Positions 8,467-17,471 of a stretch of 64,000 nucleotides of DNA are shown here, piece after piece. The notes below the pieces were generated by a model. It saw only the letters and a list, made by a program, of their open reading frames with translations. It was not told the origin of the DNA and made no database searches. Location: positions 1 through 64,000 of the forward strand of contig NZ_PQDH01000005.1 of assembly GCF_002964605.1 (NCBI RefSeq), given 5' to 3'. Every line of letters begins with the position of its first letter. Within the stretch, counting starts at the first letter, position 1. This stretch comes from Vallitalea okinawensis (lineage in GTDB: Bacteria; Bacillota; Clostridia; Lachnospirales; PQDH01). A program made the translations under genes and the position numbers.

Positions 8467-8823
8467 CCCTACCTCGTTTATATAATAACTTCAAGTTCAT
8501 TTAAATTTTCATGTATATTTATGCATCATCTTAGATAATAGCTATCCCTCTTTTGCAAGCTATGAATGCAACGATTGCATAATGTGTTAAATAAATAACA
8601 ATCTCGTTTTTACTTATCAGTATACTACTACTATACAACAGGGTCGTAGGCATTTCAATATAGTAGAATTAATTTCCACATGACAGCCTATTAAAAAAAG
8701 TAATACAATATTAATAAAGGTAATATAGTATAAGTCATTTTTTATGTTATGATGTTTTTAGGAGATTGTTAAATACAAAACAGATGTTCAAAATAAGTTA
8801 AAATTGCATAAAGGAGTGATTCG
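8467..8823. other. 357-bp divergent control region, LysR gene / yedE-like operon
   Basis: Very AT-rich, without an open frame of note. It contains the palindrome at 8566-8580 and the start signal AAGGAG before ATG 8824. A TATGAT-like -10 element can be found near 8746, but no convincing -35 partner, so I do not assign a promoter. Confidence 0.5.
8566..8580. promoter_or_regulatory. Candidate LysR box (T-N11-A palindrome)
   Basis: ATGCAA-CGA-TTGCAT is a perfect inverted repeat of 6+3+6. It contains the T-N11-A spacing (T8567 to A8579) that LysR proteins recognise. It lies about 100 bp upstream of the LysR gene and 244 bp upstream of the yedE-like start, the usual place for an autoregulating divergent LysR site. 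Confidence 0.45.
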
Positions 8824-9531
8824 ATGAGTGATGCTGTTAAGGTAGAAAACGCTTCTGGCAGTTCATCTATTAGAAGATCCTCAACTCGGTCACGTACTCG
8901 CCGCAAGAAGAAAAATCAGCTTCCAATTGGCATCGTTGTCTTTGTCCTTATTTTATTAGCAGGTGCTTACTTCGGTTTTCAATCTGCTTCACTGGGACTT
9001 CAATGGATTCTTGGTATATCTTTTGGTTTCATACTTCAAAAGTCAAGATTTTGCTTTACTGCGTCTATGCGTGATCCATACTTAACAGGTAGTACTTCAA
9101 TAACTCGTGCAGTACTCATTGCCCTTGCTGTAACCACAATTGGTTTCACAGCTATTAAATACGGTTACTACATCAACGGATTACCTATTCCAGGTATGAG
9201 TTATGTTGTACCTATTAGTCTAGCTACGATTATCGGTGCTTTCGTTTTTGGTGTCGGTATGGTTATTGCTGGTGGTTGTGCTTCAGGTACACTTATGCGT
9301 GTAGGTGAAGGTTTTAGCATGCAGGTGTTATCTCTTGCATTCTTTGTTATTGGTTCACTTTGGGGTGCCCACGATTTCGAATGGTGGAGTTTCCACATCA
9401 TTTCAAAAGGTCCTAAAGTATTTTTACCTGATGTCTTCGGATGGTTCGGAGCAGTTGTAATTCAATTACTAATTATCTTATGTTTATATATGGTTGCTGT
9501 AAAATATGAGCAAGCCAAAACACAGGACTAA
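8824..9531 (+). CDS. YedE/YeeE-family membrane transporter, N-terminal half
   Basis: A 235-residue membrane protein. After a basic, serine-rich cytoplasmic N-terminus (residues 1-37) come about five hydrophobic segments. It has the family motifs KSRFCFT (near residue 72) and AGGCASGTLMRVG (near 150). YeeE/YedE proteins (DUF395/Sulf_transp) import thiosulfate or are linked with selenium use, passing the anion between conserved cysteines. Single-chain members have about 350-400 residues with two such halves; here the second half is a separate gene at 9903. The two probably assemble as a heterodimer. The gene is first in the operon with tusA-like 9627 and yedE-like 9903. Confidence 0.82.
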   Translation: MSDAVKVENASGSSSIRRSSTRSRTRRKKKNQLPIGIVVFVLILLAGAYFGFQSASLGLQWILGISFGFILQKSRFCFTASMRDPYLTGSTSITRAVLIALAVTTIGFTAIKYGYYINGLPIPGMSYVVPISLATIIGAFVFGVGMVIAGGCASGTLMRVGEGFSMQVLSLAFFVIGSLWGAHDFEWWSFHIISKGPKVFLPDVFGWFGAVVIQLLIILCLYMVAVKYEQAKTQD

Positions 9532-9626
9532 ACGATTTATGTAGGTAACTCAATTCCTACGCCAGAACTATTATAATCTTAATATCATAATAATATATCA
9601 TAATATTAAAAATGGAGGAATTAAAC

Positions 9627-9854
9627 ATGAAAGAATATGTTATTGATTCATTTGGAGAAGCTTGTCCAGTACCTTTAATTAAGGCTCAAAATAAAATTAA
9701 AGAAATCGAAGTTGGTGACGTTGTTGTTTTACAAATCGATCACAGCTGTGCTATGAAAAACGTTCCTGAGTGGGCTCGTAAAGATGGTCACAACGTAGAA
9801 GTTGAAGAAGTAGATGATGGCGAGTGGGAAGTAATCATCGAAAAAACTCACTAA
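9627..9854 (+). CDS. TusA/SirA-like sulfur carrier protein (second copy)
   Basis: A 75-residue protein with the motif ACPVPLIKA (catalytic Cys13) and the conserved DHSCAM segment. An in-frame ATG at 9612 precedes the ribosome-binding site GGAGG (9614-9618), so ATG 9627 is the start. The gene lies between the two halves of a YedE/YeeE transporter. In characterised YeeE-YeeD pairs the TusA-like partner takes sulfur from the transported thiosulfate on the cytoplasmic side; the same handover is likely here. It is acidic at the C-terminus (EVEEVDDGEWE), unlike the copy at 7346. Confidence 0.87.
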   Translation: MKEYVIDSFGEACPVPLIKAQNKIKEIEVGDVVVLQIDHSCAMKNVPEWARKDGHNVEVEEVDDGEWEVIIEKTH

Positions 9855-9902
9855 TAAAGGTCCTAACCTCTTGAACACATTAATTCAAAGGAGGTGTATC
9901 AT

Positions 9903-10466
9903 TTGGAGGCAAAAACTGAGGAAAAGTTTTTTAATAAAGTTCAAAAAAATGAATTCTATAAGAAATGGCTTAAAAGTGCATGGCCTTACATAACTGGTGC
10001 TATCCTTTTATCCTTATTTCAAATCGTTACGCTTGCTACAACAAGTGACCCATGGGGTGTGTCTGGTACTTTTGCAAACTGGGGTGCTTGGATTTATGAA
10101 GCTTTTGGTGGTAGCGTAGATAAATGGTACTACTTCAGTAGCGAAGGAGCTCAGGCTACACTAGAAGCTGGCTTACTTGCTCATGGAGGCTCTATAAGAA
10201 ATATCGGGATTATCTTAGGAGCATTACTTGCTACTCTTTTAGCTTCACAATTTAAATTTAAGAAGATAAAGAGTAAGAAGCAAGTCATCGCTGCTGTATT
10301 AGGTGGTCTCATGATGGGTTACGGTGCTCGTATTGCTTTTGGTTGTAATATTGGAGCATTATTCAGCGGAATCGCATCCCTTTCCTTATCTGGTTGGGTA
10401 TTCGCTATCGGTATGTTTGGCGGTGCCATAATCGGAAGTAAATTGTTAGTTAAATTTTTTATGTAA
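9903..10466 (+). CDS. YedE/YeeE-family membrane transporter, C-terminal half
   Basis: A 188-residue membrane protein with about five hydrophobic segments and the family motifs GGLMMGYGARIAFGCNIG and GWVFAIGMFGGAIIG near the end. The cysteine in FGCNIG matches the conserved transport cysteine of the second half of single-chain YeeE. The start is probably TTG 9903: AAAGGAGGTG (9887-9896) lies six bases upstream, while the in-frame GTG at 9894 is part of that site. It should pair with the product of 8824. The insert around residues 50-95, with many aromatic and Gly residues, is a large extracytoplasmic loop. Confidence 0.8.
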   Translation: MEAKTEEKFFNKVQKNEFYKKWLKSAWPYITGAILLSLFQIVTLATTSDPWGVSGTFANWGAWIYEAFGGSVDKWYYFSSEGAQATLEAGLLAHGGSIRNIGIILGALLATLLASQFKFKKIKSKKQVIAAVLGGLMMGYGARIAFGCNIGALFSGIASLSLSGWVFAIGMFGGAIIGSKLLVKFFM

Positions 10467-10506
10467 CTTTAGACACTTACACATTTTTCTACTTTCAATT
10501 ATATAA

Positions 10507-10557
10507 GATAATTTCATGATTACTATAGAGATTAAATTCTTGAATCATGAAATTATC
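10507..10557. repeat. Perfect 15-bp inverted repeat between yedE-like and flavoprotein genes
   Basis: GATAATTTCATGATT (10507-10521) is exactly complementary to 10543-10557, with a 21-base spacer. No T-run follows, so a standard terminator is unlikely. It may be an RNA hairpin that separates or tunes the two parts of the cluster, or an operator. Three TTGCATT words follow (near 10591, 10604 and 10618). Confidence 0.5.
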
Positions 10558-10684
10558 ACACATTCATTATCTTTTTAAAGAGAGGAATTCTTGCATTTAA
10601 TGCTTGCATTCCTTTCTTGCATTTTAAGGTTGTTATTACTTTTTCTTATGTTGTATAAGGAAATTCATTTAAACGAGGAGTGTT

Positions 10685-11929
10685 ATGACTATGCCAAGAG
10701 AAAAAAAGATTGAAAACTATGACGTTGTAATCATCGGAGGTGGAGCTGCTGGTTTAACAGCTGCTATTTATGCAGGACGTGCTCGTCTTAATACATTATT
10801 AATCGAAAAAGCACTAGTTGGTGGTCTAGCTACTTACACTAACGAAATTGAAAACTATCCTGGATTCCCAAATAGCCCAAAAGGTGAAGATATTACTAAC
10901 TTAATGAAAGAACAAGCTAAAAAAATGGGTGTTAAGTTCAAACTAACAGATGTTAAGTCTGTTGATTTAAAAGGTGAAGATAAAGTTGTTGAAACTTTTA
11001 GAAATAAATACATTGCGAAATCCGTTATTTTAGCCACTGGTGGTCGTCCAAGAATAACAGGTGCTAAGAATGAAGAAAACTATCTGTTTGATAAAGGTAT
11101 CTCCTTCTGTGCTACTTGTGATGCTGCTGCAAATACAGATAAGCATGTTGTTGTTATTGGTAGTGGTGACGCTGCTATTGAAGAGGGTATGTTCCTCACT
11201 AAATTTGCTAGCAAAGTAACTGTTTCTGTCATGCACGATGAAGGTATTATGGACTGTAATGAAATTGCTAAAGAGGCTGCTTTAGCAAACCCTAAGATGG
11301 AGTTTGTATGGAATACAGTTGCAGATTCTTTTGAAGGTGAAGGACATTTAGATAAGGTTGTCCTTAAGAACTTAAAGACTGGTGAATTAGTACCTGTTGA
11401 ATGTGACAACTGTTTCGAATTCATCGGTTACATTCCTAACACAGAGATCTTTAAAGATCAAATCGATTTAACTTCAAGAGGTTATATTATCACTAATGAA
11501 AAGATGGAAACTAACATTGAAGGTGTTTACGCTTGTGGTGATGTACGCGAGAAGTGGTTAAAGCAAGTAGCTACAGCTGTCGGTGATGGTGCTATTGCAG
11601 GTTTTGCAGCTGAAAAATATATTGCTGAAAGTGAATGCTTCCATGATATTATCATGCAAAAAGAGAAACCCGGCTTAATCTATCTATACAATGCTATTGA
11701 TGCATCATCAAGAGAATTGCTCACATCAATGGAAGAAATCCAAGGTAAATTCGATGAACAAGTTGTATTGAATAGAGTAGATATCTATAAATCTACAGGT
11801 ATTGCTGATCGTCTAAATGTAGAAAACTTCCCAGCTGTTGTTATTACAAAAGATGGCGAAGTGGTAAAGACCATGACTGAAGATATCAATGTTGATGAAA
11901 TCATGGATACCTTCAACTCAATTGCATAG
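10685..11929 (+). CDS. Thioredoxin-reductase-like flavoprotein with a C-terminal cysteine-less thioredoxin-like domain
   Basis: A 414-residue protein. FAD-binding GGGAAGLTAA is near residue 18, redox-active CATC at 142-145 (followed by DAA, not DG), and a second dinucleotide fold starts with GSGDAA (159-164). The NADPH-phosphate motif HRRxxxR expected about 20 residues later is absent: the strand reads VTVSVMHDE. Residues from about 325 form a thioredoxin-like domain with the cis-Pro region ENFPAVVITKDG but YNAIDASS where CxxC should be. NADPH use is therefore doubtful; NADH or a ferredoxin/flavin-type donor is possible, as in clostridial FFTR enzymes. It follows the YedE-TusA genes, suggesting reduction of a sulfur or selenium carrier. 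ATG 10691 is an alternative start. Confidence 0.85.
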   Translation: MTMPREKKIENYDVVIIGGGAAGLTAAIYAGRARLNTLLIEKALVGGLATYTNEIENYPGFPNSPKGEDITNLMKEQAKKMGVKFKLTDVKSVDLKGEDKVVETFRNKYIAKSVILATGGRPRITGAKNEENYLFDKGISFCATCDAAANTDKHVVVIGSGDAAIEEGMFLTKFASKVTVSVMHDEGIMDCNEIAKEAALANPKMEFVWNTVADSFEGEGHLDKVVLKNLKTGELVPVECDNCFEFIGYIPNTEIFKDQIDLTSRGYIITNEKMETNIEGVYACGDVREKWLKQVATAVGDGAIAGFAAEKYIAESECFHDIIMQKEKPGLIYLYNAIDASSRELLTSMEEIQGKFDEQVVLNRVDIYKSTGIADRLNVENFPAVVITKDGEVVKTMTEDINVDEIMDTFNSIA

Positions 11930-11988
11930 ATAACCCATAATTATTGCCAATGTCAACTTGTACCCTCCAATCACAAGTTCGGACATCA

Positions 11989-12026
11989 AAAAGAGCTTAT
12001 TTTCCTCCTAAGAAATAAGCTCTTTT
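11989..12026. terminator. Strong bidirectional terminator
   Basis: A 14-bp stem (11989-12002 with 13-base arm 12013-12026 reading AAATAAGCTCTTTT) around a ten-base loop, with A-runs on one side and T-runs on the other. It lies between the convergent flavoprotein and sulfatase genes and can stop both. Confidence 0.85.
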
Positions 12027-12030
12027 ATTA

Positions 12031-13485
12031 TTATTTACTTTTTACGTTATTTTTGCGATGAGATATTGTTTTCTCAGGGTATTTATTTCTTTGTTGTTTC
12101 CACCATTTATCCAATTGATGTTTAAGATCTTCTCTTTCATATTTATAGGAATCAACATTATATATGTTTCTTACCTCTGCTATCTCATCCATCAAATCAT
12201 ACATCTCATAAATAGGCTCATCTTCACCACATGCAAGCCGCATTAATTTAAGATGATCTTTTCTTAACATTGTTAGATTATAGTCTTTTTTCTCTCCAAT
12301 GATGGAATAGGTCTCATTTCGCCACTTGGTGTTATCATTGTTTAATAAATCCACTAAACTACGGGATTCAATATTATCTTTTTTCCATTTCTGGTCTCCC
12401 GCAATATCTAAAATAGTTCCATATAAATCTAAGCTATTAACGACTTCATCTCTAATCGCTCCTCTACTGTTGCCATGAGGTGGCTTGATAAACATAGGCA
12501 CTTTACAACAGGCATCATACATCTGCCCTTTAAAAAATAATTCATATGCACCCATGTAATCCCCATGATCAGAAACAAAAATGATCATTGTATTATTCCA
12601 TAGTTGGTTTTCTTTTAGATAACTTAATAGTTTTCCAATATAATGATCGATCATTGAAATTTGCCCATAGTAAGCAGCCAATAATTTTTTATAGTCTTGG
12701 GCACTATAAGTTTCGCTTATCCTTTTCCTAAGATTTCCTACTGTTTTCTCAAAGATCGGACTTTTTTCCATAGAAGCATAGAATTGTGGTGGTAATTCAA
12801 TCTCCTTATGGTCGTACATGTTTTTCCAAGGTAATGGCGGCATATAGGGTTGATGTGGTCCAAAAAATGAAGTGAACAAAAAAAATGGCTTTTCTTTATC
12901 TCTCCGCTCCATGAACTGAATGGATTCCTCTACAGTCCAAGGAATATCATGTTCTTCTTCTAAACGAAAATCACTTCCCATACTAAACTGAAAGATATTA
13001 CTATCAAAACTCTCCTCGTCCTTATCAAATAATACTACTGGATCAATATTCTTATCATCAAAATAATTATCTCTTAACCACTCTAAATAATCAGAATAGC
13101 GATCGTCATCTGCATAAGTTGAGTAGGGTGCATCATTTAATTTTCTATATTGAAAACCGAAGTTATTTTTATGAGGCACAAAATGTAATTTCCCACAAAG
13201 TGCTGTTGAATAGTCTTGCTTAATCAGCCTATCTGTCATCAACTCTGTACCTTCCTTGAATTCAACCCAATTGTTGATAACGCCACACCCTGGTGGGTAT
13301 TGACCACTCTTTATAGCGGCTCTTGCTGGAGCACAAACAGGTGATGGTGTATAGGTATTACTAAAGACTATGCTTTCTACAGCAAGGCTATCTAAATGGG
13401 GCGTTGAAGGGACTTTTTTACCATAGTATGAAACACTATCAAAACGCTGCTGATCTGTCATAATCATCAAAATATTGGGTTTCAC
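12031..13485 (-). CDS. Cys-type S1-family sulfatase
   Basis: A 484-residue sulfatase with N-terminal metal site MIMTDQQR, the formylglycine signature CAPAR (Cys51), GKLH near residue 97 for the sulfate-contact Lys, and SDHGDYMGAY near 306 for the calcium-binding Asp. Length and fold are typical of S1 enzymes. The start is GTG with GGAGGA six bases upstream. There is no signal peptide, so it should act in the cytoplasm on imported oligosaccharides and need an anSME maturase from elsewhere. It is the last gene of the operon that begins at 22520 and follows the DUF5107 gene by 26 bp. The exact sulfate ester is unknown. Confidence 0.9.
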   Translation of the reverse strand: MKPNILMIMTDQQRFDSVSYYGKKVPSTPHLDSLAVESIVFSNTYTPSPVCAPARAAIKSGQYPPGCGVINNWVEFKEGTELMTDRLIKQDYSTALCGKLHFVPHKNNFGFQYRKLNDAPYSTYADDDRYSDYLEWLRDNYFDDKNIDPVVLFDKDEESFDSNIFQFSMGSDFRLEEEHDIPWTVEESIQFMERRDKEKPFFLFTSFFGPHQPYMPPLPWKNMYDHKEIELPPQFYASMEKSPIFEKTVGNLRKRISETYSAQDYKKLLAAYYGQISMIDHYIGKLLSYLKENQLWNNTMIIFVSDHGDYMGAYELFFKGQMYDACCKVPMFIKPPHGNSRGAIRDEVVNSLDLYGTILDIAGDQKWKKDNIESRSLVDLLNNDNTKWRNETYSIIGEKKDYNLTMLRKDHLKLMRLACGEDEPIYEMYDLMDEIAEVRNIYNVDSYKYEREDLKHQLDKWWKQQRNKYPEKTISHRKNNVKSK

Positions 13486-13511
13486 AAATCTTCCTCCACT
13501 CTTACTTATAC

Positions 13512-15491
13512 CTAGTGCATTCTAAAATCATATTTTTTAGGGATAATGATATCTTCTTCTTTTACTGCAGGGTTCTTCTTTTTAAATAGAAGTATCCACA
13601 GTTCAGTAATTGAAACTTCTCCTTCTCGAATATCATCTACCATTAGTCCACCATCTGAGTCCATGATTTCAGAAGCTTGATCCACATCTCCTGTATGCGC
13701 GTATGCAAATGCTAGATACATCTTAATGCGGCCTACCTTCTTTAAACTCTTATCAAGCATAGCATAACATTCAATAATTGCACCATAGTACTCATTATTC
13801 AATAATATCTTCAGACAGCTTTCACATAAAGAATAATCATTACTTTTTAACTGTATAGCTTTTGTAGCATATTTGACTGCTTTTTTAATTGCATTCATGT
13901 CTATATATAAATAAGCAAGAGCATGGTAGGCCCAGGGGGTAATGTCTAGAATTATTGATTGTTCAAAACAAATTAGTGCCTTTTTATAATCCTTATAATA
14001 CTTATACATGATCCCTAAGTGATACCAAACATACCAATTGTCTATTCCTTCATTTTCTGAGGATTTTTCTAGTATCTTAAGCCATTCTTCACCAAGCATA
14101 AAACTCTGTGGTACCTTATTTACATCTTTATTATCAAAATTACCTTCTTCTAGTAAAGTGATCCAATCTTTAATGTTATCATCTTGCCTTGTGAATTCAA
14201 GGTATTCACTTATAAGTGGTTCTCCTTGCTTTTCTCTTCGTAGATTTTCTAATCCACCAAATCCACTTGCGTTACTTTTAAGATCAAACTTTTTCTTTCC
14301 TATTGTATGTTTTGTTTTCGTTACTAAATCATTTAAATTGTACTTTCCCCATAGTTCTTCTATGACACAGTCTACTGCTAGTACTGCATCGGAATAGTTA
14401 TTGAACACTTGCTCTGGGGGTAATTTTAAACTAGTATAACATTCCACCCATTCCCAAGCTGTATGAGGCGGCATTGGAACACACTCATATTGAGTTTTTG
14501 CAAGACCGGCTTGAATTTCTATATATTTTCCAGCTTCTTTAGTTAATATATCTTGCCAATTATCTGAACCTTGGAGATGACCCCATGAAAATAGTTTTCT
14601 TCCTCGTAATTTATCAGAAGAAAACTGAAGAAGCCCATACCCCGTTTCATCCAAGTTAGTAATGTACTTTCTTTTATTTTCTTCAATATCAAAGAAATAA
14701 TCGACAGGTGCATCTATATCATTATAGTATGTAATATCTTGATTGATTTCATTGTCAATCGGAATAGCAACCTTTCGAATACTAGGATTGATAGAATTTT
14801 TATAAGAGGATGTGGCTGGTACAACAATTCGCCCATGGTCAAACTCGGGAACCGCTATATTGGACCACCAATACATAGGTATCATCTCATCATTACGATT
14901 ATCAATTCGCATACGGCAGAATAGAATATCAGAATCCTCTTCTAACCAGAAATCCATTTGATAAGTTACTTGACGATTTCTTTCAAACTCGTACAATCGT
15001 AAAATGGGTATGCCATCTTCTCTTACAGTTTCTGCTACATTCATTGGTTCACAAGTAAAGGATGAATGACCTATAGAACCAATATTCCATTCAACACCTC
15101 CACTGAACCAAGCATTCCTTATAGCTAGATTTCTTGGCTGAATCACATCATTAGTATAGAGCAAATTACGCCCTTCTTTCTTATCAAATAACTCCCAAAG
15201 CCTTCCACCAAATTCTGTAAGAAATGTAGCTTTCAAATATTTATTTTCAAGTACGGCTACATTAACTTCTTTTCCTCTTAAATGAGTAGTGTATTGATTT
15301 TTCTCTTTATAAGGGAAACAGCCAGCTATTTTGCCATATCCAATAAACAGCCCTTCATCTTCTGACAAGTGATTCTCTTGCTTTTCTTTATTCTGAACAT
15401 TAATCATTTCACCTAAAGATGGTACAGATGAATCACCAATGAATTCAACACTTTCATATACTTTTTTTGTTAATGTTAACGTTGGTTTCAA
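13512..15491 (-). CDS. DUF5107 domain protein with TPR-like repeats
   Basis: A 659-residue protein without a signal peptide. The N-terminal two thirds resemble DUF5107, a beta-rich domain related to aldose-epimerase/galactose-mutarotase-like folds (for example FGGRLWELFDKKEGRNLLY and GGVEWNIGSIGHSS). About residues 480-600 form helical TPR-type repeats (WYVWYHLGIMYKYYKDYKK, WAYHALAYLY). DUF5107-TPR proteins sit in glycan-use loci of many bacteria; a role in handling an oligosaccharide or its reducing end is likely but unproven. The start appears to be TTG, with AAAGGAGG about ten bases upstream. It lies between the permease genes and the sulfatase. Confidence 0.8.
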   Translation of the reverse strand: MKPTLTLTKKVYESVEFIGDSSVPSLGEMINVQNKEKQENHLSEDEGLFIGYGKIAGCFPYKEKNQYTTHLRGKEVNVAVLENKYLKATFLTEFGGRLWELFDKKEGRNLLYTNDVIQPRNLAIRNAWFSGGVEWNIGSIGHSSFTCEPMNVAETVREDGIPILRLYEFERNRQVTYQMDFWLEEDSDILFCRMRIDNRNDEMIPMYWWSNIAVPEFDHGRIVVPATSSYKNSINPSIRKVAIPIDNEINQDITYYNDIDAPVDYFFDIEENKRKYITNLDETGYGLLQFSSDKLRGRKLFSWGHLQGSDNWQDILTKEAGKYIEIQAGLAKTQYECVPMPPHTAWEWVECYTSLKLPPEQVFNNYSDAVLAVDCVIEELWGKYNLNDLVTKTKHTIGKKKFDLKSNASGFGGLENLRREKQGEPLISEYLEFTRQDDNIKDWITLLEEGNFDNKDVNKVPQSFMLGEEWLKILEKSSENEGIDNWYVWYHLGIMYKYYKDYKKALICFEQSIILDITPWAYHALAYLYIDMNAIKKAVKYATKAIQLKSNDYSLCESCLKILLNNEYYGAIIECYAMLDKSLKKVGRIKMYLAFAYAHTGDVDQASEIMDSDGGLMVDDIREGEVSITELWILLFKKKNPAVKEEDIIIPKKYDFRMH

Positions 15492-15568
15492 AAGACAATT
15501 ACCTCCTTTATAATCTTTATGTTAATCCCTTTAGTTTAAATCAGTTCATTTTCCTATCATTATGTCAA

Positions 15569-16447
15569 TTATCCTTTCACTCCACTTGTTGTTATGCCTT
15601 CTATAAAGAATTTTTGTGCGAATAAAAACAGTATCAATACCGGAATTAATACTAATGTTGCCGCTGCCATTTGAGTGGTATAATCCGAAGCCATTGAAGT
15701 AGTGAATAGCTTAATTCCAACAGTTAACATTTGTTTTCTCGTGTCGGAAATAAATATATACGGGTTCATGTAATCATTCCAGCCCCATACGAATGTAAAT
15801 ATAGTCATGGTAATCATTGCAGGTTTAGTTAGAGGTAGTATAATTTTATAAAAAACTTTAAAATGACTACAGCCATCAATAATTGCTGCCTCAGAAAGAG
15901 ACATTGGGATCGTTATAAAAAATTGCCTCAACATAAATACAAAAAAAACATCAAAGGTACTTGGTAATATTAAACTCCACATGGTATCTGTAATATTTAT
16001 GAATTTAAAAATTACATATTTAGGTATAATGGTAACATCAGGAGGCATCATCATTGCTGCTAAAAAAACTAAAAATATTATATCTCTTCCTTTAAATCTC
16101 AATCTAGCAAATGCATAGGCCGTCATACTTACAATAAAGGTTTTTAATGCTACTGTTAGTGTAATCATCGTTAATGTGTTAGCATACCACCTAGTAAAGT
16201 AATATTCTGGCAAGAATAAATTCTTGTAATTTTGTAAGATAAACGTTCTGGGGATGAGTTGAATAGGGTATTCAAACATTTGGTTTAATGGTTTAAATGA
16301 TGAAGATAGCATGAATAAAAAAGGGTAAATATTTAATATTCCAATAATTAATAAAATTGCTGTTAATATCAACTTCCCTACTATTCCTTTTTTATTTTTC
16401 TCTGTCTTTACTAACCACTTGTTTGTATTGGTACGAATCTCTGTCAT
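15569..16447 (-). CDS. CUT1 carbohydrate ABC transporter permease, MalG-like
   Basis: A 292-residue permease with six predicted membrane segments and the EAA coupling loop EAAIIDGCSHFKVFYKIILP near residue 190. It ends in GVKG, typical of MalG-type second permeases. It pairs with the MalF-like protein at 16515. The operon has no ATPase gene, as is common for CUT1 systems that share one MsmX-type ATPase encoded elsewhere. Probable cargo is a sulfated oligosaccharide, inferred from the sulfatase and DUF5107 genes downstream. Confidence 0.9.
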   Translation of the reverse strand: MTEIRTNTNKWLVKTEKNKKGIVGKLILTAILLIIGILNIYPFLFMLSSSFKPLNQMFEYPIQLIPRTFILQNYKNLFLPEYYFTRWYANTLTMITLTVALKTFIVSMTAYAFARLRFKGRDIIFLVFLAAMMMPPDVTIIPKYVIFKFINITDTMWSLILPSTFDVFFVFMLRQFFITIPMSLSEAAIIDGCSHFKVFYKIILPLTKPAMITMTIFTFVWGWNDYMNPYIFISDTRKQMLTVGIKLFTTSMASDYTTQMAAATLVLIPVLILFLFAQKFFIEGITTSGVKG

Positions 16448-16514
16448 TTCTATCTCCTTTCTAATAACTTACTAAAACTTCATATATCACTAAACTCTAT
16501 TCAAGTATCAAGTT

Positions 16515-17417
16515 TTAGTAGCTTACAAATCTTCTCTGTCCCTTCCATTGAATAACAGTAATAATAAGAATAAAAACAAATACAAATATAGCTTGGGCAC
16601 TTGCATACCCCATTCTATAAGAAGCAAATGTTTCCCTAACAATGTTTAGGGCTAATACCCGTGTAGACGTACCTGGTCCTCCTTCAGTAAGCGCGTGAAC
16701 CACACTGAAGTTTTTCAGAGAGCTTATAATGGATGTAATGGTCAAGAAAAATGTTGTTGGTGAAATCATTGGCAATGTAACGTGAATAAATGACTTCCAA
16801 CGATTAGCACCATCGATCTGTGAAGCTTCAATGAGTTCCCTAGGCACCCCTTGTAAAGCTGCTAGATAAGTAATAAATTGTAGTCCCATTCCCTGCCATA
16901 CTGCAATGATTACCACTGTTGGCAAAGCTGTCTTTGCTCCCATTAACCACATGGGCGGATTAGTCATTCCTAATGTCATTAGTAAGTTATTAATAGGACC
17001 TTCAATGGGATCGAGTAATAATCCCCATACAATTGCAATAGCAACTATATTGGATATATAAGGCATGAATATCATGGTCTTAATAGCATTTTTTGCATAT
17101 ATTTTCTTATTAACCATTAAAGCTAACATAAGACTTAATAACATGATTAAAGGAACATATATAACCGTATATTGAACACTTTTTGAGAATGCTTCCCAAA
17201 AATATGGATCATTAAACATCTCTAAGAAATTATCAAAAAATATAAATCTCACTTCACTTATTTTACTTATAAATCGTAAATCTGTCATGCTTATTACAAA
17301 AGATAAAATAAAAGGTAGTGCGTGAAAAATTAGAAATCCTAAAGCATAAGGAAAAATAAAGAGAACTCCAGTCAATGCTTCTTTCTCTGCTATGGATAAT
17401 TTCTTTTTTTTCATCAT
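16515..17417 (-). CDS. CUT1 carbohydrate ABC transporter permease, MalF-like
   Basis: A 300-residue permease with six membrane segments, the MalF-type N-terminal region (LTGVLFIFPYALGFLIFHAL) and the coupling loop EASQIDGANRWKSFIHVTLP near residue 195. It lies between the binding-protein gene and the MalG-like gene. A strong hairpin at 17472-17506 separates it from the binding-protein gene, which would lower permease expression relative to the binding protein. Confidence 0.9.
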   Translation of the reverse strand: MMKKKKLSIAEKEALTGVLFIFPYALGFLIFHALPFILSFVISMTDLRFISKISEVRFIFFDNFLEMFNDPYFWEAFSKSVQYTVIYVPLIMLLSLMLALMVNKKIYAKNAIKTMIFMPYISNIVAIAIVWGLLLDPIEGPINNLLMTLGMTNPPMWLMGAKTALPTVVIIAVWQGMGLQFITYLAALQGVPRELIEASQIDGANRWKSFIHVTLPMISPTTFFLTITSIISSLKNFSVVHALTEGGPGTSTRVLALNIVRETFASYRMGYASAQAIFVFVFILIITVIQWKGQRRFVSY

Positions 17418-17471
17418 AAAATTCTTCCTTTCAATTCTCGAGTTTATTGATATTTATGTTTTTTAAAAGCC

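Noticed and set aside
11080-11424. Open frame of 114 codons on the minus strand inside the flavoprotein gene
   Set aside because: It lies wholly within a well-supported gene, has no ribosome-binding site and no recognisable domain; the same holds for the other antisense frames inside genes.
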